A stretch of DNA of 64,000 bases from JBMORL01 sp049322335 (GCA_049322335.1 JBMORL010000095.1:16889-80888); one strand, 5' to 3'; shown: positions 9,642 through 19,541, counted from the stretch's first letter. The notes: a model not told the origin generated them from the letters alone. Numbers and translations: made by a program.

Positions 9642-10061
9642 TTAAAAAATAAGATTTTCTTTCGACTTAAGTGTTGGCACATCTATGCGGTAAGCGGTAA
9701 GCACCAATTCAATTTCCCTGATGGAAGCGATCATTTGTTCTGTATTTACGGCATGGTTGTTTCTCAGCAAAAGTAAGTAATCTGCCTGTTTATATTCAGG
9801 AATGATCAGCGAATTTCCGCTCCGGTTCTCCAGCAGCTGGTATTCCACGTGATCTTCTTCGTGATAATACTCATAAAGTGAATGAATAGAGAATTCGGAT
9901 TGCTTTTTAGGTTTGTTGTCAAGGTCTTCCTTCTTTTTTGCCAGTTGCAATCCTAACTTTTGGTTTAATGCCCAGCAAAGCCTGTAATCTCGGGCATGCG
10001 AACTGATACCCACCAGGTCGAAGTCATAATCGTAGTCTACATCCAGCTGAAATTTGGTCAT
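9642..10061 (-). CDS. IPExxxVDY family protein
   Basis: 139 residues. Carries IPEYKQADYLLLL at about residues 91-103, matching the motif after which this Bacteroidota family is named (here A replaces V). The N-terminal half predicts a compact alpha/beta fold around HARDYRLCWALN. No signal peptide. The family has no known function and is usually found directly upstream of pyruvate kinase, as here, which suggests some link to that enzyme. The start is the ATG at 10061. Confidence 0.85.
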   Translation of the reverse strand: MTKFQLDVDYDYDFDLVGISSHARDYRLCWALNQKLGLQLAKKKEDLDNKPKKQSEFSIHSLYEYYHEEDHVEYQLLENRSGNSLIIPEYKQADYLLLLRNNHAVNTEQMIASIREIELVLTAYRIDVPTLKSKENLIF

Positions 10062-10159
10062 AAGTCTTTACAAAGTAAAAACTATGAGCAACAAATACAA
10101 AAGAATAACCTGAAAATTATTCCCTCTCCGGCCAATGAATACTGTTTGAACCTTTTGAA

Positions 10160-13100
10160 TTACTTCAATAAGCTAACATGGCCATAATATTCCACCGAAT
10201 CACCGTTGGATAATTTGCGGGCTTTCAGTTTCCACACATACACATCCTGTTTCGACATCATGCCTTTATATGTACCGTCCCACGGAACAGAACTGTTTTG
10301 TGAGTAGAAAATCAATTCGCCCCACCTGTCGAATACAAAAAATTCATATTTCAATGCATCATGACCACTGATAATGGGTTGCAATACATCATTTATTCCG
10401 TCATTATCGGGTGTAAATGCATTGGGAACATATACGAGGAATTCATCATAAATGGGAATAACCTGGCAAACAGAATCCACACATCCGTTTACACTGGTGG
10501 CTTCGAGGCAAACCGTGTAATTATTTGGTCCGGTAGAAGGAAATGTAAACGAAGGATTAACAGCCGTTGAAGTTCCTAATCCTGCAAAATCCCACACATA
10601 AGTGGAAGCACCGGTGGAAGTGTTTGTAAAATCAATAACGGGATTTAATACCGTTGCATCATTGGGATTAAACATAAAATCAGCTACAGGATCAGCAAAC
10701 ACACATACCATTCCGGTTTGAGTGGCCGAAGATGAACATCCGGCTGCAGAGGTGGTTTGTAGTGTAATATCGTAACACCCGGGGACAGTAAATGTATTGG
10801 CAAACCCGGTAGTATCGGCAGAAACCTGTACACCATCAATAAACCATGTTGCTGTGGGCGTTCCCAATGCAGTGTTATTGGTAAAGTTGGTGGTTACCGG
10901 TGAGCATCCTGATAACACATCACCCGCAAAAACAACCTGCGGCAATGGGTTAACCGTTATATTGGTGGTTTGTGTGTCACCGCATGCACCGGGTATAGTA
11001 TACGTAATAGTGTGTGTTCCGGGGCCGGCTGTATTCGGATCAAATGTTCCTGCAGCAGCATTGGTAATTCCGTTTCCGCTCCATGTTCCGCCCGGATCAA
11101 CAGCACTAAGCGTTACAGCAGTTGCATTTTCACAGAAGGGGCCAGCGGGAGTGATCGTAGCATCAAAATTAGCTACTACAACAATATTGATGGAGTTAAC
11201 ATCGCCACATTGTCCGGCAATGGTATAGGTGATGGTATGAGTACCAATTCCTGCTGTAGCCGGATCAAAAGTTCCTGCAGCGGCATTGGTGATTCCTGTT
11301 CCGCTCCAGGTTCCTCCCGGATCGGCAGCACTTAAAGTAGCCGCAGTATTTCCTGTACAAAACGGCCCTGCTGCTGCTATAGTGGCATCCGCGTTAGGAA
11401 GCACAGTGATAGTTGTGGTTTGTGTATCCCCACATGCACCGGGAATGGTATAGGTAATGGTATGAGTTCCCGGCCCGGCTGTGGCAGGATCAAATGTTCC
11501 CGCTGCAGCAGAGGTAATTCCTGTTCCGCTCCATGTTCCTCCTGCATCAACAGCAGTAAGAGTTATAGAGGGATCCTGCTCACATAAGTTAGGCACCGGT
11601 GAAATAGTTGCATCCAGCTGGTTGGAAACTACAATGTTGGTAGTTTGCACATCTCCACACACCCCCGAAATAGAATAAGTGATGGTATGTGTTCCGGCTC
11701 CGGCAGTAGCGGGATCAAATGTTCCCAATGCAGCGTTGGTAATTCCTGTTCCGCTCCACACTCCCCCGGTTTGCGCACCGGTTAATGTAACTGCAGGATC
11801 GCTCGTACAGAACGGGCCGGCAGGAGTGATAGTAGCATCAGCATCTGCTATTACCTGAATAGTGGTGGTTTGTGTATCACCGCAACTACCGGGTATTGAA
11901 TAAGTGATGGTATGATTTCCCGCACCCGCACTGGTGGGAGAAAACTCTCCTGTTGCTGCATTTACAATTCCGGGGCCGCTCCAGGTTCCGCCCGGATCAA
12001 CTGCAGTAAGGAATGTGTTGGGATTGGATGCACAGAATGGACCGGCAGGAGAAATGGTAGCATCCAGACTATTACTTACAACAATAGATGTAGTTTGTGT
12101 ATCCCCGCATGCACCGGCAATGGTATAAGTAATGGTATGAGTTCCCGGGCCGGCTGTGGCAGGATCAAACGTTCCCGCTGCAGCATTGGTAATTCCTGTT
12201 CCGCTCCAAGTTCCTCCCGGATCAACAGCTGTAAGATTGACAGCCGGATCACCCGGACAGAATGGACCCGCAGCGGTGATCGTTGCATCCATATCAGGAT
12301 TTACTGTGATATTTTCCGTATCAGTAGAACCGCACGCACCGGGAATAGTGTATGTGATCGTATGAGTTCCCGGGCCTGCTGTGTTCGGATCAAAAGTTCC
12401 GGCTGCGGCATTGGTAACTCCCGTTCCGCTCCATGTTCCTCCCGGATCTACCGCGGTGAGGGTTGCAGCAGGATCACTTTCGCAAAAGGGGCCTGCGGGA
12501 GAAATAGTGGAGTTAAAAGTATTGTTTACAGTAATGGTATACGTTGAAGGAGTTCCGGTACATCCGGCCAGTGTGGGTGTAACGGTTATGGTTCCTGTAA
12601 TGGGTGCCCCTCCCCCGTTAGTTGCCGTAAACCCGGGTGTGTTGCCGGCTCCGCTGGCTCCTAACCCAATGGCTGTATTCGAATTTGTCCATGCAAATGT
12701 AGCTCCTGCGGGAGTACTGGTATAATTAGATGCAGCAACAGCTACACCTGTACATACGGCAATATTGGCAGGCACGGTAACTGTTGGCGTGGGATTAACG
12801 GTAATGGTATACGTATTGGGAGTTCCGGGACATCCGTTTACGGTTGGAGTAACCGTAATGGTTCCGGAAATAGCAGCCCCCGTTCCGTTAGTAGCGGTAA
12901 AAGCAGGAGTATTTCCTGTTCCGGATGCTGCCAGTCCGATGGCGGTATTCGAATTCGTCCACGAAAATGTTCCACCGGCAGGATTGCTGGTGAAGTTGGA
13001 TGCCGCCACATTCGCTCCGTTACAAACTGTACTATTGGCCGGAACAGTTACTGTAGGTGTGGGATTAACGACAATATTGGTAGTAGAACTTCCTCCACAG

Positions 13101-14407
13101 GCACCCGCTATCGTATAAGTGATAGTATGCGTTCCCGGTCCTGCTGTGGCAGGATTGAATGTTCCTGCTGATGCATTGGTAATTCCTGTGCCGCTCCAGG
13201 TTCCGCCTCCTGTGGCAGCTGTTAAATTCACTGCGGGTGAAGACTGGCAAAATGGCCCTGCAGGTGTAATAGTGGTATTGGCAGGTGATCCGGTAGCAGT
13301 AACGGTGATGGGATTAGTGGAGTTATTACATCCGCCATCACTTATAGTTACTGTATAGTTTCCGGCACACAAACCGGTGGCTGTAGCAGTTCCTTGTCCG
13401 CCAGCAGGAGCAGGAGCCCAGGTATACGTATAAGTACCCGAACCACCGGTAACTGCAGCAGTGGCCGTACCGTTACATTGTGCGCAGTTGTCGGGAGTCT
13501 GGCTCATATTTACTGTTAATGCCGATGAACCGGTACAGGCTCCGCAGGTAGTAGTACGGAAATACAATCCGCAGGCGATGATGGAATAACAATCTCCGGA
13601 GGCAGGAGTGGTGGTAAAATTCATTGTGTTCAACCCCGCTGTAACAGTAGGTGCAAGATTATCAAAGTTGTAAAAGTTATTGGGAAAAGTAGCAGTGGCC
13701 GTACCGTGAGTATTATCATGTGTTCCTGTACCCGTATTGTTTTGCTGGTCGCCCGAAATCATAAATGCAGAAACATTGGTTCCGTTTCCGCAGGCATTAA
13801 ATCCGGTCATGGTGTGTGTTGTGGGTACTCCACCGGTATTACTTACAATACATCCATCCTGTAAATACATGGTCCCTCTCCAGGTAGCAGTGGGATCGGT
13901 ATAAATAACGATAAGCGTAACGCCATCCACAGGGTTGGCGCCCATTCCCATATTCACAGTATAGGCTCCGTTTCCGGTTACCTGTGCGGTGACGTTACCG
14001 CGGTAATGTAATGTTCCGCCAAGGTTCCAGCATTTATCCGGACCTGACCCTATCTGGGTAGCATTTCCGGGAGTTCCGTTTATGGTGTAGCTGGGATCGG
14101 AAGCAGATGTAGAAGCGATCCAATATAAATAGGCTTGTTGTATAGTGGCACAGGCAGGAATACCTGCAATGTTTAATGTTACGGGCAAACCGGTTCCGGG
14201 AGGAGAATAGCGGGTGGTGGTAAAAGCCGAAGCCTGTACATAACCCAGTCCGCACATGGTTTGGTTATAGGTGGTTCCCAGTGTTCCGCTTCCGTCACGG
14301 GTTTGTAAAACAGGTGTGGCAGAAGTACCGTCTCCAATGGTTTGCGCAGGGGCATACAGTGAAAAAAACAAGCCCGGCAACAGGAGTAGTTTATAAAGCG
14401 TTTTCAT
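10160..14407 (-). CDS. Giant repeat-rich surface protein with T9SS type B (CHU_C) sorting domain
   Basis: 1415 residues with a signal peptide ending near residue 22 (LYAPAQ). Residues 30-290 resemble the DUF3344-type module (IQQAYLYWIA, TLIVIYTDPTA, LQDGC). A SprB-like repeat follows, then one copy of a 70-residue Ig-like unit, two PKD-like units (VTVPANSTVCNG), seven more copies of the Ig-like unit (AGPFC...GGTWSGTGI...AGTFDP...GTHTITYTI...ACG) and a PKD domain near 1270. The C-terminus (YVPNAFTPDNDGINDVL, FDRWGELIF, KQDVYVWKL) is the gliding-associated type B sorting domain. Adhesin or matrix roles are likely from family knowledge. No sortase-like anchor is seen. It is a single gene. Confidence 0.93.
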   Translation of the reverse strand: MKTLYKLLLLPGLFFSLYAPAQTIGDGTSATPVLQTRDGSGTLGTTYNQTMCGLGYVQASAFTTTRYSPPGTGLPVTLNIAGIPACATIQQAYLYWIASTSASDPSYTINGTPGNATQIGSGPDKCWNLGGTLHYRGNVTAQVTGNGAYTVNMGMGANPVDGVTLIVIYTDPTATWRGTMYLQDGCIVSNTGGVPTTHTMTGFNACGNGTNVSAFMISGDQQNNTGTGTHDNTHGTATATFPNNFYNFDNLAPTVTAGLNTMNFTTTPASGDCYSIIACGLYFRTTTCGACTGSSALTVNMSQTPDNCAQCNGTATAAVTGGSGTYTYTWAPAPAGGQGTATATGLCAGNYTVTISDGGCNNSTNPITVTATGSPANTTITPAGPFCQSSPAVNLTAATGGGTWSGTGITNASAGTFNPATAGPGTHTITYTIAGACGGSSTTNIVVNPTPTVTVPANSTVCNGANVAASNFTSNPAGGTFSWTNSNTAIGLAASGTGNTPAFTATNGTGAAISGTITVTPTVNGCPGTPNTYTITVNPTPTVTVPANIAVCTGVAVAASNYTSTPAGATFAWTNSNTAIGLGASGAGNTPGFTATNGGGAPITGTITVTPTLAGCTGTPSTYTITVNNTFNSTISPAGPFCESDPAATLTAVDPGGTWSGTGVTNAAAGTFDPNTAGPGTHTITYTIPGACGSTDTENITVNPDMDATITAAGPFCPGDPAVNLTAVDPGGTWSGTGITNAAAGTFDPATAGPGTHTITYTIAGACGDTQTTSIVVSNSLDATISPAGPFCASNPNTFLTAVDPGGTWSGPGIVNAATGEFSPTSAGAGNHTITYSIPGSCGDTQTTTIQVIADADATITPAGPFCTSDPAVTLTGAQTGGVWSGTGITNAALGTFDPATAGAGTHTITYSISGVCGDVQTTNIVVSNQLDATISPVPNLCEQDPSITLTAVDAGGTWSGTGITSAAAGTFDPATAGPGTHTITYTIPGACGDTQTTTITVLPNADATIAAAGPFCTGNTAATLSAADPGGTWSGTGITNAAAGTFDPATAGIGTHTITYTIAGQCGDVNSINIVVVANFDATITPAGPFCENATAVTLSAVDPGGTWSGNGITNAAAGTFDPNTAGPGTHTITYTIPGACGDTQTTNITVNPLPQVVFAGDVLSGCSPVTTNFTNNTALGTPTATWFIDGVQVSADTTGFANTFTVPGCYDITLQTTSAAGCSSSATQTGMVCVFADPVADFMFNPNDATVLNPVIDFTNTSTGASTYVWDFAGLGTSTAVNPSFTFPSTGPNNYTVCLEATSVNGCVDSVCQVIPIYDEFLVYVPNAFTPDNDGINDVLQPIISGHDALKYEFFVFDRWGELIFYSQNSSVPWDGTYKGMMSKQDVYVWKLKARKLSNGDSVEYYGHVSLLK

Positions 14408-14585
14408 AGCAGTGGTTGAATTCGAAAATTAAGTATTTTCTTGCTGATTTCTGCTACGTAGACGGAGGAATGTGCGATTGGATGTGTTAAAAAACACGTT
14501 TTTTAAGCCCATTTTGCCTAATTTCTTACCTAACCGGTTTAGAAATAACATAGCGGGGCAACCTTTTACATATTACCAATGAAAA

Positions 14586-15077
14586 TCAGGGAGCTATATA
14601 GAAACTGTCTGATCGCCAAACCAACAAGTATTTTTCATCCGCTTCACCGGGATATTGAAAGCTGCTGTCACCACGCATTTTAATAGCTTTTTTGTCGGTT
14701 AATTTCAGAAAGCTGATCCTGTATTGACCGGCTGAGAGTTCAGAATAAAGATTAATATAACCGCTAAAAGAGGCACTGAATTCCAGTAATCCTTCATGAC
14801 ATATATTAAATCCATAAAAATCCGTAAGTTTTGTCCAACCCGAATCAGTTTTTGTCTCCAATGAATAAAGAACTGATCCACCACATCCGCCTCCGTTATG
14901 AGCTAAAATACCAAGACTGTCTGCACAATGAAAATACACCCGGTGAACTGTTTTCTTTTTCTCCTTTATCGTTTTTAAATAAATGGAATCACCATTTTGA
15001 GGATGATAAATTTTTTCCTCCTGCGAAAAAGTGAAGACGATCGAGAAACAAAATAGTATTGATAACAGAAGCTTCAT
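14586..15077 (-). CDS. Small secreted protein, not recognised
   Basis: 163 residues with a typical signal peptide (MKLLLSILFCFSIVFTFSQ, cleavage after residue 19). The mature part is strand-rich with a glycine-rich NGGGCGGSVLYSLE turn and two or three further cysteines (YFHCAD, FNICHEG). No domain is recognised. It ends without a T9SS domain. Between it and the large adhesin lie 178 bases with no gene. Confidence 0.7.
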   Translation of the reverse strand: MKLLLSILFCFSIVFTFSQEEKIYHPQNGDSIYLKTIKEKKKTVHRVYFHCADSLGILAHNGGGCGGSVLYSLETKTDSGWTKLTDFYGFNICHEGLLEFSASFSGYINLYSELSAGQYRISFLKLTDKKAIKMRGDSSFQYPGEADEKYLLVWRSDSFYIAP

Positions 15078-15111
15078 TATGAAATAACCATCAAAAATCG
15101 CGCCCCGGGAT

Positions 15112-15139
15112 TTGTGATTTGAAAATAATTATAACTTTG
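15112..15139 (+). promoter_or_regulatory. Consensus Bacteroidota promoter of tRNA-Phe
   Basis: TTG at 15112-15114, exactly 17 bases, then TAACTTTG at 15132-15139: a perfect match to TTG-N17-TAnnTTTG. The tRNA begins 15 bases later, so transcription would start just ahead of it. Confidence 0.85.
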
Positions 15140-15153
15140 CGCTCCTCAAATCC

Positions 15154-15229
15154 GGTGCGGTAGCTCAGTCGGTAGAGCAAAGGACTGAAAATCCTTGTGT
15201 CGGGGGTTCGATTCCCTCCCGCACCACCA
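15154..15229 (+). tRNA. tRNA-Phe (GAA)
   Basis: Acceptor GGTGCGG pairs with CCGCACC (15219-15225), D-arm GCTC..GAGC, anticodon stem AAGGA/TCCTT with loop CTGAAAA giving anticodon GAA, and T-arm GGGGG-TTCGATT-CCCTC. The discriminator A at 15226 is followed by CCA, so the CCA end is encoded, unlike in tRNA-Ala at 3795. Confidence 0.96.
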
Positions 15230-15238
15230 TCAAATGAA

Positions 15239-15264
15239 AAGCCTGGTTTTATCCGGGCTTTTTT
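15239..15264 (+). terminator. Terminator after tRNA-Phe
   Basis: AAGCCTGG pairs with CCGGGCTT (one G-T pair) around a 6-base loop, followed by a T-run. It lies about 10 bases past the tRNA 3' end. Confidence 0.8.
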
Positions 15265-15314
15265 GTTTGAAATTTTTACCGGTAATCCTCCGAAAGTGAC
15301 TATTTTCACGCCTT

Positions 15315-16025
15315 ATGCACCTCATCACCGACATCGGCAACACGCTGATAAAAACCGCCATTTTTCATGAGAATGAACCAGTTTCGCATGAAGAGTTTAC
15401 TTCTTATGATGATTTCCGTAACTACTATGAAAAAAATGTTCAGCATAAAACCATCGTTTCTTCCGTAGCCAATATCCCCGAAGAACTGTTAATTCTTCTT
15501 AAAAAAAACAATGCTCTTTTCTTCTTTTCAGCCATCAAAATACCCATAAAAAACCGCTACAAAACCCCCGAAACCCTGGGTTACGACCGACTGGCCAACG
15601 CTATCGGAGCATGGTCTAAAAATCCCGGTAAAAATAACCTCATCATTGACTGCGGAACCTGCCTGAAATTCGACTTTTTGAACGAAAAAAATGAATACCT
15701 GGGCGGGTCTATTTCTCCCGGTTTAATAATGAGAGCCAGGGCTTTACAACATTATACCGACCGCCTTCCCCTGGTTGAACCCCTGCCGGAACCTGCCCTT
15801 ATTGGCGACTCTACCACCTCCTCTATTTTATCGGGTGTTTGCAACGGAATGACCGGTGAAATAAATGCCATGATCGAACGTTATGAAAAAGAATACGGAG
15901 AAATGATGATACATTTAACAGGAGGCGATTCTTCCTTTTTTGCGGAAACCCTGAAAAATACCATCTTTGCAGACCGTTTTTTAACCCTGCGCGGACTAAA
16001 TGAAGTGCTGAAATTCAATGCTTAA
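15315..16025 (+). CDS. coaX: Type III pantothenate kinase
   Basis: 236 residues. First step of coenzyme A synthesis, phosphorylating pantothenate with ATP. The N-terminal DIGNT phosphate-binding motif at residues 6-10, the central GYDRLANAIGA segment, IIDCGTCLKFDF (second phosphate motif) and LGGSISPG are all present. It opens a plus-strand run of envelope genes and overlaps the next gene by 8 bases, which suggests translational coupling. The start ATG at 15315 is followed directly by the conserved beta strand. Confidence 0.96.
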   Translation: MHLITDIGNTLIKTAIFHENEPVSHEEFTSYDDFRNYYEKNVQHKTIVSSVANIPEELLILLKKNNALFFFSAIKIPIKNRYKTPETLGYDRLANAIGAWSKNPGKNNLIIDCGTCLKFDFLNEKNEYLGGSISPGLIMRARALQHYTDRLPLVEPLPEPALIGDSTTSSILSGVCNGMTGEINAMIERYEKEYGEMMIHLTGGDSSFFAETLKNTIFADRFLTLRGLNEVLKFNA

Positions 16026-17358
16026 AAAAATCATAGCTTTTTCTACGTTTTTACTTACCGGTATTTTCACCACCGCGCAGCAAAATGTATATTCTCCCTA
16101 TTCGCGTTATGCCTTTGGCGAACTGAATACTTCCGCCCTTACTCATTACATGGGAATGGGCAGTGCTTCTATCGGGCTGGCAGATTCTACGCTTCTTAAC
16201 TATAATAATCCTGCTACTTATTGCTACATCGTAAGACACAAACCTATTTTCGATATGGCTGCCACGGGGCTCCGTATTACTGCACGAACTACCGATGCCA
16301 GTGAACAATCGTATGCCGGAGGATTAAAAAATATTGTATTGGGATTTCCCCTTACACGCAGGTGGGGAATGGGCATTGGATTGATTCCCTTCAGTTCGGT
16401 GGGCTATCATATCCGCCAAACCATTGACGAACCCAATATTGGCAACGTGGAATATGTGTATTACGGAGGTGGCGGGATAAACAAAGTGTTTCTTGGAAAC
16501 GGAGTGGAAATTATAAAAACCACGCGCAACAAACTTTCAGTCGGTTTAAATTCTTCGTACGTATTCGGAACCATTTCCCGCGAACGTAAAGCCTATTATC
16601 CATCGGTTTCGTATCTCAATTCGCGCATTATTTCCAACAAAGTGGTCAATGATTTTGCCTTTGATGCAGGATTATACTACAAAGGACAGATAAATACCAA
16701 CAACTGGTTTTCATTGGGAGCCACCTATGGATTCTCATCAAAAATAAATGCACGCGAAGAATTTTTTTCGCACACATTTGAAAACACAGGTTATGCCGAA
16801 TACATCAAAGACACTATTCAGTATGTAGATTCCACCAAAGGATATATCAGCCTGCCCCGTAAAATCGGTTATGGCATTGCATGGGAATTAAGAGACTCAG
16901 TTGACGGACGCGCCTATAGTAAAACCATCATCAGCCTGCAATACGAAACCCAGGACTGGAAATATTACACCGAAGTGTTTGGAAATGATACCGTATCGGA
17001 TTTTCTGAAAAACAGTTCCATGTTTTCGCTGGGCATACAATTTATTCCCTATATCAGCCATACGGCCGGAAAAATAAACTTCTGGAAGCGAATGAATTAT
17101 CGCCTGGGGGCACGCTATTACACTACGTATCTTAGCATGAATGAAACCCAACTGAAACAATATGGCATAAGTTTTGGACTTGGCATACCGCTCCTTCACT
17201 CGGCTTCTTCTTCTATGCTTAACTTTAGCGTGGAAGGCGGGAAAAGAGGAACTGATGCCAATGGCCTGATAGAAGAAAAATACCTGAACTTCAATGTCGG
17301 CATCAGCGTCACTCCTCACCGGACAGAAGGATGGTTTTTTAAACGCAAATACGATTAA
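16018..17358 (+). CDS. Outer membrane beta-barrel-like protein
   Basis: 446 residues with a signal peptide (MLKKIIAFSTFLLTGIFTTAQ). The mature protein begins with a YSPYSRYAFGELN stretch and contains many alternating aromatic/polar strands (for example SVGLNSSYVFGTI, WFSLGATYGFSSKI, SFGLGIPLL), which fits a barrel. Genes of this kind follow coaX in many Bacteroidota. The substrate or role is unknown. The start overlaps the coaX stop, and the next gene begins 2 bases after the stop, so the three are probably co-transcribed. Confidence 0.8.
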   Translation: MLKKIIAFSTFLLTGIFTTAQQNVYSPYSRYAFGELNTSALTHYMGMGSASIGLADSTLLNYNNPATYCYIVRHKPIFDMAATGLRITARTTDASEQSYAGGLKNIVLGFPLTRRWGMGIGLIPFSSVGYHIRQTIDEPNIGNVEYVYYGGGGINKVFLGNGVEIIKTTRNKLSVGLNSSYVFGTISRERKAYYPSVSYLNSRIISNKVVNDFAFDAGLYYKGQINTNNWFSLGATYGFSSKINAREEFFSHTFENTGYAEYIKDTIQYVDSTKGYISLPRKIGYGIAWELRDSVDGRAYSKTIISLQYETQDWKYYTEVFGNDTVSDFLKNSSMFSLGIQFIPYISHTAGKINFWKRMNYRLGARYYTTYLSMNETQLKQYGISFGLGIPLLHSASSSMLNFSVEGGKRGTDANGLIEEKYLNFNVGISVTPHRTEGWFFKRKYD

Positions 17359-17360
17359 AC

Positions 17361-18662
17361 ATGACAACCGGAAAAATTTTAACAGTGAAAAAAGCAATAC
17401 TAACCACGATAGCTGTATTGGCTGTCACTTTTTCATTCGCACAAAAAGAAGATTGGGGAAGTGACAGTGTGGAATGCCGCAAGAACGTCTCGTTGTATAA
17501 TGAACTAATGCGACAAAAAAATTACGAAGAAGCACTTGTTTATTTAAGGAAAGTATTTGAAATATGCCCTAAGTATAAGGAAAGTATTTATATAAATGGC
17601 GCTATTATTTACAGGGAAAAAATTGCAAACGAAAAAGACGCAGCGGTAAAAGAAAAGAATATTGATACACTTCTTAATCTTTTCGAAAAACAAATGGAAT
17701 ATTTCGGAAGAAAAACCAATACGCTGGAACGTTATGGGAATGACCTTTTAAAATACCGTCAGTCGAACCCAATGCTTGCTTATACTATTTATAAAGAAGT
17801 TCTGGATAAAGAAAAAGAAAACACTTCCTGCCTTACGATCATGCGTTATTTCCAAACCATCGTTCTTTTGTTCAATAAAAAAGAAGCCGGTTTTGATATA
17901 ACAAAAATAGTAGATGAGTACTTTAAGTGTCGTGAGTATATGGACAAATCCATGGCTGCACATACCGATGATAAAAACTGTGTAACAGCCAGTGAAGAAT
18001 TGGATAACCTGGGAAGGAAATTTTTATCACCCGAGCAAATGCTTCCTATCGCAACAAAAAAATATGAAGAATTACCCACTGATCCGGCTCTGCGAATGCC
18101 GGCTTTGATCAGCCTCAACAACTTAATGAAAGAAACCAAATGTACCGACAATGATGTTTTTGAAAAAGTTGCGGAAGAAATCCACAAATCAAATCCCACT
18201 CACGAGTCAGCATATAGCTTAGGCTTGTCCAAATTAGGTAAAAAGAAGTATTCTGAAGCAAACGCGTATTTCAAGGAGGCTATTGATCTATGTAAAGATT
18301 GTGAAAGCCTTTGTGATTATTATTTAGGCGCAGCAAAAGCCAATCTCGGTTCGGGGGCTTATAGCACAGCCGCTTCATTTGCAAGACAATCCATTGGCAA
18401 ATGCAAAGACAACAGTGAAGCTTATTCTATAATTGCCCAAGCCATTGCAGCTACAGATTGCGGAAAAGATAGTTTTGAAAAAAAATGCCGCTATTGGCTG
18501 GCATATGACTATGCTAAAAAAGCAGGAAACGGCTCGCTTATGTCAAAATATAAATCCATGTTTCCCACTAAAACAGAAGTATTTGATCATGGATTAATTG
18601 ATAAATCGACTTTTCATATTGGCTGCTGGATGGACGAAGATGCTACTATTTATAAAGATTAA
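17361..18662 (+). CDS. Periplasmic TPR-repeat protein
   Basis: 433 residues. A signal peptide ends around residue 28 (TFSFAQ). The rest is helical with tetratricopeptide-like pairs, clearest at NYEEALVYLRKVFEICPKY and KKYSEANAYFKEAIDLC. Cysteines recur near the helix ends. A terminator-like hairpin follows. TPR proteins act as scaffolds; in this position it may help the adjacent outer membrane protein, which is inference. It starts 2 bases after that gene. Confidence 0.8.
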   Translation: MTTGKILTVKKAILTTIAVLAVTFSFAQKEDWGSDSVECRKNVSLYNELMRQKNYEEALVYLRKVFEICPKYKESIYINGAIIYREKIANEKDAAVKEKNIDTLLNLFEKQMEYFGRKTNTLERYGNDLLKYRQSNPMLAYTIYKEVLDKEKENTSCLTIMRYFQTIVLLFNKKEAGFDITKIVDEYFKCREYMDKSMAAHTDDKNCVTASEELDNLGRKFLSPEQMLPIATKKYEELPTDPALRMPALISLNNLMKETKCTDNDVFEKVAEEIHKSNPTHESAYSLGLSKLGKKKYSEANAYFKEAIDLCKDCESLCDYYLGAAKANLGSGAYSTAASFARQSIGKCKDNSEAYSIIAQAIAATDCGKDSFEKKCRYWLAYDYAKKAGNGSLMSKYKSMFPTKTEVFDHGLIDKSTFHIGCWMDEDATIYKD

Positions 18663-18679
18663 TCATCATTTAATCATAC

Positions 18680-18714
18680 AACATTCCGGCCCGAAAAGCC
18701 GGAATGTTTTTTTT
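18680..18714 (+). terminator. Terminator after the TPR gene
   Basis: ACATTCCGGC pairs with GCCGGAATGT around a 7-base loop, then eight T. It separates the coaX-barrel-TPR run from lptC. Confidence 0.88.
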
Positions 18715-18750
18715 ATGCTCACACATTTTAGTGTAACTTCGTTTTGGTAT

Positions 18751-19314
18751 ATGAAACACTTCCTCTTCCTGTTTTTTCTTCTCACCGTTTTTTTCTCCTG
18801 CGAAAACGACATGCAGAAAGTACGCGAAGTAGCACTGGCTGAAAATCCATCTGACAAAAATTTTAAAGAAGTTACTCTTGTTTACACCGACTCAGGCAAT
18901 ACCAAAGCCGTTATGAATGCCCCCTTGCTGGAAGTTTTTATCAAAGACGAAAAAGAAAAATGGATTTTTCCCAGCGGGCTGAAAGTGGAATTCTACGACC
19001 AAAACGAAAAACGTGAATCGGAACTCACTGCGAAATACGGAGTATTCGACCAGCAACTAAGAAAACTAACGGTTGAAAACAATGTAGTGCTCATCAACTT
19101 TGAAAAAAACGATACGCTTTTAACCGAACTGCTTAACTGGAGCCAGGACAGCGCCAAATTATACACCGATAAACAGGTGATATTGAAAAGAAAAGATGAA
19201 TACTGCAGGTCGCAGGGCATTTCGGCCAATGAAACGTTCAGTTATTATACTTTCTGGAAATTCCAGGGGCAATTTGACTATATTTACAACGAAAACGATA
19301 CTACCTCCAACTAA
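18751..19314 (+). CDS. lptC: LPS export protein LptC
   Basis: 187 residues from the ATG at 18751; upstream in-frame ATGs lie in or before the terminator and are rejected. Lipoprotein-type signal with Cys17 (FFLLTVFFSC). The mature part follows the LptC beta-jellyroll pattern: VTLVYTDSGNTKAVMNAP, LKVEFYD, L-T-A-K-Y-G-V-F-D, NNVVLIN, LLTELLNWSQDSAKLYTDK. In the Lpt bridge LptC passes lipopolysaccharide from LptB2FG to LptA. Its stop codon overlaps the start of the next gene by one base. Confidence 0.92.
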   Translation: MKHFLFLFFLLTVFFSCENDMQKVREVALAENPSDKNFKEVTLVYTDSGNTKAVMNAPLLEVFIKDEKEKWIFPSGLKVEFYDQNEKRESELTAKYGVFDQQLRKLTVENNVVLINFEKNDTLLTELLNWSQDSAKLYTDKQVILKRKDEYCRSQGISANETFSYYTFWKFQGQFDYIYNENDTTSN

Positions 19315-19541
19315 TGGATAAATACAACCGCATCTCTGAAATTTTCTGGCTCATCACTGCCATCGCCTGCGTATCACTGGCCGTTTACATCATTTCAATC
19401 AAGGGTTTTGAAATTGGCAAATGGTACTTTTTTATTTCGCTGCTGGCAGTGGCCATGTATCTTACCAAACGCATGCTCCGCATCCGCTTTGAAAAAACCA
19501 AACGCGAAGCCGAAGAAAAATTAAAAAAGAAAAAAGAATAA
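19314..19541 (+). CDS. Small two-helix membrane protein
   Basis: 75 residues. Two hydrophobic helices (IFWLITAIACVSLAVYIISI and KWYFFISLLAVAMYL) are followed by a highly basic, charged tail of about 25 residues rich in K and E. No family is recognised. It is wedged between lptC (one-base overlap) and the CorC-like gene (no gap), so it is expressed with them. A role beside either neighbour is possible. Confidence 0.75.
   Translation: MDKYNRISEIFWLITAIACVSLAVYIISIKGFEIGKWYFFISLLAVAMYLTKRMLRIRFEKTKREAEEKLKKKKE

Noticed and set aside
10797..13358. Several open plus-strand frames opposite the large T9SS type B gene, up to 211 codons
   Set aside because: They mirror the repeat period of the minus-strand gene, have V/P/G- or S/G/C-rich low-complexity products and no signal or domain. 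They are shadows of repetitive coding DNA.
15091..15309. 72-codon minus-strand frame over tRNA-Phe
   Set aside because: Same kind of false product (GAGGNRTPDTRIFSPLLYRLSY), caused by the tRNA sequence.
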